The notes under the pieces were generated by a model. The model was not told the DNA's origin. It worked only from the letters and a program-made list of their open reading frames with translations, and did no database searches. The position numbers and the translations under genes were made by a program. 64,000 nt of DNA. Source: Polyporus tsugae (taxonomy: Eukaryota; Basidiomycota; Agaricomycetes; Polyporales; Polyporaceae). This document shows, in pieces, positions 1 to 9,975 of this stretch (position 1 is the first letter of the stretch; every line of letters starts with the position of its first letter). Location: positions 1,612,001 through 1,676,000 of the forward strand of contig JAHRBS010000007.1 of the NCBI GenBank assembly GCA_024305745.1, in the 5' to 3' direction.

Positions 1-668
1 CGCCTCAAGGAGCTCTACGAGCAGTACGTTCCCCCCGATTCGTGGTGACGGTCTCGCCCACACTCACCGTCCTTCGCCGGCTTCCCAGATACGGCTTCTT
101 CCAGGCACGCACCCTACCCCTCTCTAGCACCCTTCCCTCGGGCCCTATAATCAGCTGACCCTCCCAACGCAGACGAGCAACTCGTACTTCATCTGCACCG
201 AGCCGCGCACGATCGACGCCATCTTCGCGCGCATCCGCAACTTCGACGGCGCGGCGCCGCCCGCCGGTCCGCCGCACTACCCCCGCACGCTCGCGGGGCT
301 CGAGGTGATGAGCGTGCGCGACCTGACGGTCGGGTACGACAGCGCGAACCCGCCGACGTACAAGCCGGCGCTCCCGCTCTCGTCGGGGCACATGATCCAG
401 TTCCGTGCGGAGAACAAGGCGGACGGGACGAAGATCACGCTCACTACCAGGTGCGTTCGGCCTCTGCCTGTGGGCGAAAGGCACGGGAGTGGCTGATATG
501 TAGTATGTACGGCGGTGCAGGACGAGCGGGACGGAGCCGAAGATCAAGTACTACCTTGAGGGCAGTGGCCAGGACGCAATGGCGGTCGCGGAGCTTCTCC
601 CAAGGGTCGTCCAGGAGCTGTCGGATGTCTGGATGGAGGCGGAGAAGAATGGGCTTGGGAAGGCTTGA
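1..668 (+). CDS. PGM2: Phosphoglucomutase/phosphoribomutase, PGM2 type, C-terminal part
   Basis: The 5' part lies outside the window. Enzymes of this family interconvert sugar 1- and 5/6-phosphates (ribose-1-P/ribose-5-P, glucose-1-P/glucose-6-P) in the cytosol. The last coding exons read LKELYEQYGFFQ, then SNSYFIC, then RDLTVGYDS, and finally the family signature RTSGTEPKIKYYLEG, the phosphate-binding loop near the C-terminus. The protein ends ...EKNGLGKA. I place exons at 1-23, 89-104, 173-450 and 521-668. The second is a 16-base exon followed by an intron that starts GC rather than GT (105-172); this restores the conserved YGFF stretch and keeps phase. The family is secure from the TSGTEPKIKYY motif; separation from ordinary PGM1 rests on that motif. 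It converges on the MCMBP homolog. Confidence 0.88.
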
Positions 669-817
669 CGTTGAAGCCGAGACGAGACTCTATAGGCCGG
701 AGAAGATAAGTACACGATGGGGCTGTAGGTTGATACACGGGCCAGGACAGATACAGCAGGACAGATACAACAAGTTGTACAACGCAAACTAGTACACCAC
801 ACATTATGGGAGAATGC
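669..817. other. Convergent intergenic gap between PGM2 and MCMBP genes
   Basis: About 150 bases hold the 3' ends of two genes that point at each other. I see no further gene or clear structure here. Confidence 0.6.
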
Positions 818-3001
818 TCAGACCGTGACCAGCGCCCTCCGCTGGTCATCAAACGCTTTCGCCCGCTGCCAGGTCTCCACGCTGAGGCTCGGCTCGTGCA
901 GAGAGAGCGCATACAGCCTGCATGCGCGCGTGAGTAACCGACACGAAGACAGAGAGAGACACAGAGAACGCCGGCACTCACTTCGAGACGGCCATCCACC
1001 GGATGAGATCGTCCGCCGTCACGCTCCTGTCTCCCTGTCTCGCGCTCACAAACTGCGCCTGGATATGCTGCAATCCGATCCGATCCGGTCAGCCGCGTCG
1101 CTCCTCCCCCACAGCAAACATACCAGACCAGACATACCTCGGACGTCTCCTGCGGCACCATCACCTTCCCGCACCGCGCCCCCACGACCAGATCCCTGAA
1201 CGCGTCCAGCTTTTCCCTGGGGGGCATCCTCACCTGGTCCGCGGGCTTGTACAGCGCCGCGACGGCCGCCGGGTCGGTGCGCGTCTGGAGGGGGACGTTG
1301 AGCTCCATCCGGAAGAACGCGCTCTTACGGCCCTCGGCGAGGACGACGCAGGCGATGTCGGTCGGGAACGAGAACTGGCTGAAGGGGAAGACGTAGGCGA
1401 GCGTCTGGGTGTCCATGACTTCCTGCAGCGCGCGGACGTTCATCACGCCTGTGGTAATCATGAACAAAGTCAAAACAAAAACACTCGGAGAGGAGATTGG
1501 AATGTGGAGAACGTACCTCGTTCGAGGAGCTGACCCTCGCGTACGCCGCCCTCTGAGACGAGGAGGACGGTGCCCTGCGGCAGTTGGAGGACGCCCGCGT
1601 GCAGGTCCTCGTCCTTGCTCTCGGGCGTGAAGTTGCTCTTGTTCAGACTGTCGAGCGAAAGCGACAGGCTGTGGGACAATGGTAGCAGCAGGTTGAGCAC
1701 TGCAGCTAGCGTTGGGAGAGGCGATGTGGAGGATGGCGAGGTGGATGGCACAGGGGGCGGCGGAGGGAACCGTGAGACGACGAGTGGCGAGGGGAGGAGA
1801 GGTGGAGTGCGGGCTTGTCTGTGGGACATGGATTATGTGAGAAATGTACGCAAGAGAACAGAATGGTATGGCGAACACTCTAGAGATGCATGACAGAAGG
1901 ACCCATTCTGCGGCTTGGCGGTCTCCTCCTAGGGCCTCGTCAGCAATCCACGCGAGGAGCTCTTCACGGATTTGAGCAGTATCATCCGCCAGCCGGGGTG
2001 ACAATTCGGAGGAAACGCTGTTGATGAAGCCATGTTGACTCTGGCGGACGATGCGAGGAAAGGGGCGGGGGAGCACATGTGGGGTATGCGGTTTCGTGAA
2101 AAGAACGTGGAGTGTCGGTGCGCCCGCCGCCTCTTCTCGCGTCTGGTCCAAACCATAGCTGTGCGATGTGCTGAATTAGTCGTTTTGACCCTTTAGCAAA
2201 ACGGGGTATACGACTTACGGTTCTGACGAGAGAATACCGACGAAGGTCACGACATCAGAGGCTTTAAAGGACTCGACATTTTCGCGTTGATAAATCTTGG
2301 ATGCACAGTCAGTGAAAACCAATAGCATTTGAGTGGATCCATACCTTGGTTTGTACTCCGAAGTGCTCGCGCTCAGGATGAGGGTACTTGTGTGCCCTCG
2401 AGGAAGCGGGTGGGATGGGAGAAGGGGACTGGATAGCCCCTTGGATTTCCAGCAAAATCAGACTTGTATAAATAGAATATCTGAGTAGGCGTGGAGCGTA
2501 CCAGCACTATTAGCATCCAGCTCCTCGCGGCACCAATCAGACTCAGCAGGTACAGTGGTGGCCCACAGCACAGTACACTCCTGAAGGTTGGCGTAGTCTA
2601 CGCCACTCGCGACGGAGCTGCTTGAGTCATCTGGTTCATATATTCCCCATCCGCCACAGGAGCCACTGTCGTGCTTTGAGAGGTACATCTCTGTGGAAAG
2701 GGATGTGTCTTGAACCATTGCACGGAAACGGACGAGAGCGCGATCGCGGTAAGATTGTGGCGGATGTTGGACATTGAGCGGGGGGATCTGGGGACATCGG
2801 GTTCGTTACGATGAATGGCCTCGGCGCGTGCGCATTTGCGAACTAACTGACCTTGGTGAACGCGTTTTGAGACTCGAAGAGTTTGGAAAAGTGGTTGGCC
2901 ACGAGACGCGGGAAGTCGGGGGAGGAGGCGTGAACGCGGTAGAGTTCTTGCATGGCCGCTGTCGGGTTTTCAAGTGCTTGTGCGCGGTAGTCAGCCGTCA
3001 T
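818..3001 (-). CDS. MCMBP: MCM complex-binding protein (MCMBP) homolog
   Basis: Known MCMBP proteins bind MCM3-7 in the nucleus and help load or unload the replicative helicase. The exons match the family from end to end. The N-terminus has HFSKLFESQNAFTK, then IPPLNVQHPPQSYRDRALVR and FRAMVQD. The middle has KYPHPEREHFGVQTK and FKASDVVTFVGILSSEP. Further on come LNKSNFTPESKDEDLHAGVL and LQLPQGTVLLVSEGGVREGQ. The C-terminus has the DDLIRWMAVSK segment and stops at 818. I chose ATG 3001 (MTADYRAQALENP) because it starts directly at the conserved region; an in-frame ATG at 3073 would add a hydrophobic stretch unlike the family. Exon 1 is 2852-3001 and exon 2 is 2502-2787. An ACGCGT element lies 82 bases or so upstream. 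Long open frames across the introns are not real protein. Confidence 0.85.
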
Positions 3002-3498
3002 GGCGGAGAAAGGGCAGAAGCTGAGGACGAGACAAAATACGATGATGAGCAGGACTGCAGCCCGAGCACGCACAGTTCACTGGAACGCGTCTTGTCACGA
3101 TCACCCCACAAAAGTCACGCGTCGCCCCTCGCTGCTCAACTAGTGAAGGACCAGGAGGGGAGGGAGAGGGTTGGTGGTGGGAGGGGAGAACCCTAGCCTG
3201 AGCGCGCCCTTTTCGGCCTCTCTGCGGCCCGACATAGGCCCGACACGACCGGCATGCCCATGATTGGAACCCCGAGTGAGCCCTCTGGGCCAACACCTTT
3301 CTGAGTCCCATTCTCAGGGCCTGTCTTTGTATATAGCCTAGCTTCAATGTCGTTCTCTCCTATATTCCTCTCTCCATGTACAGCCCAGCTGGACGTCAAT
3401 GCCTTGCAGCATTTGCATGGGGCGAGGCTGATTCATCAGGGTGCACACTTGGAAGAAGGCGCGACTTGCCATTGCTTTCCCCGTACACGTTCGAACTG
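3002..3498. other. Upstream region of MCMBP and of the kinase-like gene
   Basis: This is the region between two divergent genes. It holds the GAACGCGTCTT motif at 3083-3093 (listed separately). The true first exon of the kinase-like gene may begin here, since its N-terminal lobe is incomplete in what I can read. Nothing else is recognised. Confidence 0.5.
3083..3093 (+). promoter_or_regulatory. Possible MCB-type (ACGCGT) element upstream of MCMBP
   Basis: The sequence GAACGCGTCTT lies 82 bases upstream of the MCMBP start codon. ACGCGT is the binding core of the fungal MBF G1/S transcription factor. The same 11 bases, in the same orientation to the gene, lie upstream of UBE2C. Its function is inference; the hexamer occurs elsewhere in the window inside coding sequence. 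Confidence 0.35.
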
Positions 3499-4556
3499 AT
3501 GATGGCCTCAGCCGTATTTATGCTTCCAGACCAGGAACACTATGTGAAGGAGGGCTCCACAGACCTCATCGCTTGGGAGTTCCTCGTGTATTCCCACTTG
3601 CAAGAGAGTCTTGGCTTCCCGACGGTCTGCGAAAGAATCTTGGACTCACCGGGACGCCAGAATAGAGGTCTGCTTCTTCACTTGGTTCTCTGTTTTCGAG
3701 ACTTCTTCGACAGGAACGGTAAGAGGCCGTTTTTTCAAGACAGTGGAGGGGATACATGTGGACAGGGTACCTCCCAGGCGACCCAGGTTTGCCTCCTCCA
3801 TTGGAACCCTTTTCGTATGTATCAACTGCGTTCTGCGCATCTCATTTGGTGCGTAAATATAATCGTCCACATGCCTTGCCTCTATAATAAATCTGTTCTG
3901 CCAGATACGTTATCTGCGCTTCATGCATTCCAGTGGCGTCCTCCATCGCGACATCCATCCAGGAAACGTGGGGCTCCTATGCGCTCCTTCCAGCAGTCTT
4001 CCGACCAACATGCAGGAGGTTGAGGCGTTGATGGACTCGGAGCAGGGTTACCTGTTCACACCGACATTCATCGATTACCAATGGTCAACATGGGGTGGTT
4101 TCCATCCCCGCATCCATGAAATGCCCACAATGGCCACATGGCCATATCTTTCTGACCGCGTCCTTCGCGAACCAGGTACTTACCTCTCTGTCGAGTTCCA
4201 TTTTGGGCTAACGTGCTTCCTGAACAGGCGTGTACTCCCCCGCAGACGACCTAGAATCCTTCGCCTACACTCTTTTGGAATTCCGTCTCGGCGGCGAGCT
4301 CCCGTGGAGTCGGGAAATCGAGGCCAGGGCATCCGCGTACGACTATGATCTCGATTCAGTCGAACACCGCGACTTCGTCATCAAGACACGCGCTCGCTAT
4401 CTGGAGGAGTTCAGTGCAGTGTCACGCTCTTCAGAGAATATCGAGAAGTGCTTACTGGATTTTATTCAATATGCCCGGAGTGTGGGGCGCAAGGATATCA
4501 TTGACTACAAAAAGTGGGAGGATGCGTTCCAAAACTCTATCACCGACTGTGTATAG
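3499..4556 (+). CDS. Casein-kinase-1-like protein with altered DFG motif (probable pseudokinase)
   Basis: The pieces of a CK1-like kinase fold are visible. A helix-C-like segment reads AWEFLVYSHLQESLGFPTV. The catalytic loop is MHSSGVLHRDIHPGN, with the HRD triad codons at 3944-3952. CK1-type helix F reads GVYSPADDLESFAYTLLEFR, followed by GGELPW. The metal-binding DFG is replaced by FIDYQ (near 4067-4081), and no glycine-rich loop with VAVK could be found, so catalysis is doubtful. An intron at 4176-4227 joins LREP to GVYSPADD, and an acceptor at 3904 precedes RYLRFMHSSG. Exons between 3660 and 3900 could not be resolved, and the frame shifts there, so the gene may be partly decayed. The start is uncertain; ATG 3499 is the first one in frame with the helix-C segment. 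It ends at 4556 facing the laccase. Confidence 0.55.
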
Positions 4557-4975
4557 CGATTTGCCTTGTTTCGATTCCATTGAGGCTGCATCCAATGGAT
4601 GGCTGTGGCAATTTCGGTGGGCTTCCCTTGGATTGACAACATCGCCCTCCAAAGAGCCCAAGCGCCGTCAGGCCGCACGGACATCGTCGGTAGAACGAGT
4701 TTAGCGAGGACAAACGAGTAGTCCATATATTTAATGACTGCAATAGATAGCTAGTGTGTACAGCAGATATCAAACGAAAGCATCATGAAAGAGCGATGTG
4801 GGAGAGCCTCAGTCCGACAGTCCATGTAAACAAACAAGTATACTGCTCAAAGTCCGCAAGTGAGTGTGATCCGACGAGTCCGCTAATGTCCAACGAAAGC
4901 GCGAAAGCAGTATCATCTCCCAGAGAGTCGAAAGCACGTTGCAGCAAGAGGGTTCCAGCGTGCCCTTACCCGCGC
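4557..4975. other. Convergent gap between kinase-like gene and laccase
   Basis: About 420 bases hold the 3' untranslated ends of two convergent genes. No open frame here resembles a known protein. Confidence 0.6.
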
Positions 4976-7189
4976 TTACTGGTCGCTCACACTGAGAGCG
5001 TTGTAAGTCGGGCACAAATCTTCCCAAGCCTCTGCAACGGCCAACGCGCCCATGAGCTCACATCGCAACTCGCAATGTATTCCTGCACTTACCTGGCGGG
5101 GGGTTGTTAGCACCGATGGCGCTTGGTGTGCCCTCCACCATCACTATGGCGAGGCCCTCCTCGATGTGCGGGTCGATGTGGCAGTGGAGGAACCACGGCC
5201 CCGGGTTGTCCGTCTGTCATCGAAACTCAACCCATTGCACCGATGAAACCATCCGTTCAGCATAGAACACTCACCCTGAAACGAATCGTCACGTTGTCGC
5301 CAGCGGTACCGGTGCTGACGACATCTCGCCAGATGGGGTCCTTGTAATTGTATTCCGAGCTACCGGCGCTGCGCACGACAGCGAACTCGTGCTACGTCCC
5401 AGAACACGGTCAGTGAATGCCGAGCGTGTACAAGAAAGGTGCCACTTACGCCGTGCATGTGTATCGGGTGGGGAACGCCGGCCAGATGGTTCGCGATGGG
5501 GAAGGAAAACTGGACGGTCGCGTTCGAGGGGAGCACAAACACGGACCCAGACGGAAGCAAGTCCTTCGCGTCCTTCGCGCCGCTCATGATCTGCAGGAGG
5601 ACCGGAATCGGGGGTGGCACAAACGTCTTGTTGTTGACGAAGAAGTGGGAGTTGTTCTAATAGTGCTTAGGTGAGAACCATCTCCGACCCGGGATACAGG
5701 GACGTTACTCACGAAGGTGATAACCAGGTTGATCGCCAAGTCCACGCCCCCGATTTCAGCAGTTCCGGGCTGAACGATCATGATGTGAGGACGGTTTTCT
5801 CGCAACTGCCGAAGGTTGCATACGTACCACCGGCATCGGGACCAACGGCCTCAACGCAGTCTCCACCAAAGGCTTCACACTCGCAGGCGGGAGCGAGGGA
5901 GTCGGCTCCGTCTCCGGCGCGCCCTCATACCTGAGAATCGCTGAGTTCATGCCGTTCTCGAACAAAAGATGGCCCAAGTTCGGCTTGGCCCTGATCCAGT
6001 AGTTGTCCACAGTCTGGTTGGCGGTGAGCACGAACGAGTACCGCTGCCCCGCGAAGATATGGATCGAGTCGACCGTGTGCGGGCGCGTGTTGACCGCGTC
6101 CGCCTCGATGACCGTCATGGGGTGGTGGTCGATGCTGAATACGAAGTTGACGTCGCACGACGTCGACACGAGCCGGAAGCGGTACCGCCTGCCATGGGTG
6201 ACGGAAATGACGGCCAGGTCGGCGGCCAGAGTCGTCATGGAGCGGCCCTTGCCGTTGATGAGCGTGGAGTGCGCGCCGAGCCTACAGAGGTAAGTATTGT
6301 TCAGACAACCATCGAACGAGTGGCAGATCGTGATGAGAGAGCTCACAAAGGTTTCGGACCCAGCTTGTAGGTAGCATGGTACCAATCCGCCAACGTAATA
6401 ACCGTGTCGTCTGAGGGATGCGGACAGAAGTCAGTACACATGACGTCATGATGTACAGACCAGAACGCACCGTTATCCACATCGTATAGGTCCTGGTGAG
6501 GGTCGGCAGGATCGTAGACCACAAGGGCGCCTCGCAGTCCGTCGCAGTACTGGGTGGATACATGACTATGGTACCAAAAGGTCCCTAATCGCCACAAACA
6601 CAGTCGTGTTAGATCGCCGTCCACTGGATTCGGCTAACCTTGGAAGTCAGATGGCTGCTCACCTGCTTGGTCCTCGGTATCGAACTCGTACAGGAACGAG
6701 TTACCGGTGGCGATCGGGCACTGGTTCACGGATGCGCCCCCGTCCGCCCAGTTGGTCGACTTCTGGACCAACCCGTGCCAGTGCTGCAAGGGAAGAAATG
6801 GGTCAGTAAAAGGGCCCAATCTTTCTCAACGCCCCCTCGAACCACCCACGCCCGCACTAAAACCTCTTAACCAAGCACGGCGCAAGGCCGTGAAGGTGAT
6901 GCAGAAGAACGTCATGAAGCGGCCTACTCACAATGCTGGTCGACTTGAGCATCGTGTGGTTCGAGAGGTTGTTGATGACGTTGATCTGGAAGTGGTCGCC
7001 CTTCTGCCCGGTAATGAGGGGGCCAGGTAAGATCCCATCCGCGAGCACGGCTGGACGGGTGTATCCATCGGGGGCGACGTTGGCGTTCATGATCGTGAGG
7101 TCCGTGACGGGGCCGATGGCGCCATGGGCGGTGAGCGCAAGCTTGAGGGCGACAAACACGGACGCGTGGAGGAACTGGAACACCGCCAT
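4976..7189 (-). CDS. Laccase (multicopper oxidase)
   Basis: This is a secreted blue copper enzyme that oxidises phenols with reduction of oxygen to water, typical of lignin-degrading fungi. The start at 7189 gives a signal peptide ([20 protein letters not shown]) ahead of [16 protein letters not shown]. All four copper motifs are present in order: HWHGLVQK (L1), [15 protein letters not shown] (L2), HPIHMHG followed after an intron by [14 protein letters not shown] (L3), and [18 protein letters not shown] (L4). The residue ten after the L4 cysteine is Leu, which suits a medium-to-high potential type 1 site. The C-terminus ends [16 protein letters not shown] at 4976. Roughly ten short introns interrupt it and the length is about 520-550 residues, normal for the family. 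L3 has Ile-Met where HPFHLHG is usual. Confidence 0.93.
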
Positions 7190-8241
7190 CCCGAGGAAGA
7201 GGACACGCGGAGGGAAGCCGAGAAGGAAGACGGGAGAAGGAGAGACGGGGGGACGAGGGAACGAAGGAAGAAGAAGCAGGCCCAGAAGAAATACTCAGAA
7301 GACGAGGCTGCCAGCGGCTGACAGTAGACCCATGCCCTTATGGTTGTGCCGTGGGCCGACCTGTTACATCCTCAGTCAGCTCACTTAATCGACAAGTCTA
7401 TATGTGCGCCGCCGAGCGGTACAGCATTTAGGAGACAGTGACACTTACTTACCCATGCAGGACCTTGGGGACCAGGCAACGCGATCGCTGAGTGGGTTGG
7501 GCCGCCCCCTAGGGCTTGGTAGGCAATCATGTATCATTCCACGCTCAGGCTTGTCGCTCCAGAAGTGGGCCAGATCTGACAAAGCGTAACTGGAGACGTT
7601 GGCGAGTCTATGTCTGTCTGTACCCAAACTAGGACCGAGTATTGCTAACAGTGTAACGCGGCGCGGAATCGCCTTGCCCTTTTTTGCCGTTGAAATCTAT
7701 GAAAGTAAAGTCCTTCATCAATGCACACAACTTGGCATTGGGCGGCGATACTTGCATATCCTACTGATGGATATCATGAACTTGAGTACGTACCCATCTA
7801 GTAGGATGTGAACCAGGTAGTAGTATGCGGTACAGGCTTAGCTCGCCACGATAGCGGTGGTATTTGTATCCGCTTGGCGGGGAAGGCGTGAGAATATCTT
7901 GGAGTATGGCCCATTCTGCGTTCTTTCAGAAGTTGAGCGTACGAAAAGACAAATGCAGAAGCGAAAACTTACGGGCCCAAGATCGCCATACGTACGGGTT
8001 AGGTTAAAAAACATCACGGAAAACGACCGCAGCCGAGGGCGGTGAGGTTGCCAAATGGATCAACAATTATTAGCTGGACGCATGCGTATGTCGCTCTAAA
8101 TACGCAATATATGTAACATGTCTACGTGAGGGTATAGGGGTGTGGTCCAACGTGGCAAGGTTTTTAAGAAATCTGTAGCTCCTTCGAGCCGATTATCGAC
8201 ATGAGCATTTCGCAAGCTTATCGGCGCCGGGAAACCGTACT
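7190..8241. other. Intergenic region upstream of laccase
   Basis: About 1 kb between the laccase start and the 3' end of the DUF98-like gene, both on the minus strand. It should carry the laccase promoter. A purine-rich stretch lies at about 7195-7290. No gene is supported. Confidence 0.55.
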
Positions 8242-8874
8242 CTACTTGGTTATCCTCTCGGAAGTTTTATCCTGAGTCCCTTGATCGAGCCATGTAGCTC
8301 CCATGTCGAACATGTCTCGGTCTGGAAAGACCTCGAGGATCTCGCACATGATGCCATCGGTCTCGAGTAGGTACGTCCGCCGCAGCTCTCGTTTGCCGTC
8401 GACGACTTGGGCACCGACATCGAGGAGCGAGAACTCCGGGTAGACTCGGAGCTGACGAAAAATTTGCCCCAGCGCGAACTTCTCGTCGAGGAGCAGGCGC
8501 TCGCACTCGGGCGAGATGACCGTAACCGAGGAGGTCGCGATGCATAGAATTCGGGAGCCGCACTTCAAGTGCACTTGGCGCGCCTGCTTGATCGGATTCG
8601 CCGGGGAGGCACCTGTTCCCCGAGGCCCCGTTCTAGTGTAGATACATTCGATAGTGATGGTTCGAGCCAAGAAAGCACTGGAAGAGGTAGTTTCGTTGTC
8701 AGACCAGTTGCGCACGTGATGGGTGTGTCTATTACCTGAGATGTCGTTGCAAATCTCCTTGAGCAACGAGCATAATCCTCTCAAGTCCGGTAATGTGATC
8801 AGGGCATCGGATCTGTTCAAGAATACAGGTGAGTACCATGGACAATTACTGCCTTCGATATGAGAGCCGGGCAA
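8242..8874 (-). CDS. Chorismate-lyase-fold (DUF98-like) protein, C-terminal part
   Basis: The sequence has the layout of the DUF98/chorismate lyase fold. AFLARTITIECIYTR is followed by QVHLKCGSRILCIATSSVTV (the small-molecule lyase core), then LLLDEKFALGQIFRQLRVYP, and finally RRTYLLETDGIMCEILEVFP, which matches the family pattern R-T-Y-x-I...G-x-x-x-x-I-x-E-x-F-P. UbiC-type lyases remove pyruvate from chorismate to give 4-hydroxybenzoate; fungal members of this fold mostly have no proven substrate, so the activity is not assigned. An intron interrupts the frame near 8690-8755. The first exon is not fixed: no ATG opens this segment, an acceptor-like tag lies near 8882, and a possible upstream exon starts at 9277 (MRPDNNGLARDTYTG). 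It ends ...DKTSERITK at 8242. Confidence 0.5.
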   Translation of the reverse strand: MPGSHIEGSNCPWYSPVFLNRSDALITLPDLRGLCSLLKEICNDISGNRHTHHVRNWSDNETTSSSAFLARTITIECIYTRTGPRGTGASPANPIKQARQVHLKCGSRILCIATSSVTVISPECERLLLDEKFALGQIFRQLRVYPEFSLLDVGAQVVDGKRELRRTYLLETDGIMCEILEVFPDRDMFDMGATWLDQGTQDKTSERITK

Positions 8875-9939
8875 CAGAACCTAGTCGTAGCCCCTGGCCG
8901 GGCCCTGACTATGACTAGCCTTGGCCTCACATCTGCCGACACATAAGATACGATGGAGTCGAATGTTCCCAGGTCAGGCGTGCCCATTTCACAACAGGAT
9001 GGATACTACGCCTTTCCTCCTTCAAACGACCATCGGTGATGTACATACGTATCATCTCAGTGGTGAACAGCCTACAGGCAGCCTCTGCAATGCTGGACGA
9101 GGATGCCTTCCCCTCGCTCCCACTGGGAACAGTCCAGGGTGGCAAGTCCCACCTGGGAGACTTGCCTCTCACGACTGGGTGGAACGCGTTTCTGCTTATG
9201 GATACGTCACTCACCTCTATACTGGTAGAGGCGCCGGTGTAGGTGTCTCGCGCAAGTCCATTATTGTCGGGTCGCATGCTTCTTCACTTTCACTAAATTG
9301 CGAGCAGAGAACTCAGCGACGTGTGAAATGAACGCATGAATGGCAAGATGCTCACCTGCCGGCACTACTTCGAGCGAAGGTACGAAATCGCGGGAGCGTC
9401 GAGATCAACGGTACGAGAAGAGGAACTTGAGGAGCGCTGAGTGCACATCCAAGGCGCGGTGTTCGATTTAATGAGTGTCTCCTGCGAGCATGCCGATGTG
9501 CGAGCGAAGAGTGGTACCGGCGAGGTAATGGTATGACCTGGCAGTGGAAGTGGAATGATCGTGGTCCATTTCATTGACACGCGCTAATATGAGCGCCTGG
9601 GGACGTAGAGCAGAGACAGCCTCTTAATTTGCGCTGTGAGGCCTGCAGACGACATGGAGACGATTGTGGTCGGGGGTAGGATTGAATTTGCAGAACCCAT
9701 CGAGAGGCTGCAGCCCGCAGGAGCAGCTCGGAGCAGGGGAAGATCGTCCATAGGAGTCGTCATCGGGCTTTGGAGCGGAGCTTGAAACGGGGGGATGCGT
9801 GCTGTGGTGAAGCTCGTTCGGGAAAGGGATCTCTGCTCACTGTTCAAGGCGACCTCGGTCTGTCTTGGTCCAGGTTTCTCCCTCTCCCCCTTTCAAGTCT
9901 TTCAAAACGGCTTCTGGTGGTGGCCTCGGCGGTCGACGG
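8875..9939. other. Unresolved region: 5' exons of DUF98-like gene and NOT1 promoter
   Basis: Minus-strand open frames at 8927-9277, 9365-9580 and 9584-9847 are partly coding-like (serine- and proline-rich) and could be 5' exons or the leader of the DUF98-like gene. None matches a family I know. The rightmost part must contain the NOT1 promoter. Confidence 0.35.
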
Positions 9940-9975
9940 ATGACGGAGGCCTCAACCAGGGCTCGAACTCCAGCC

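Noticed and set aside
544..2151. A 535-residue uninterrupted minus-strand frame
   Set aside because: It runs through introns and exons of MCMBP in mixed frames. Only pieces of it match the family, so it is not one protein.
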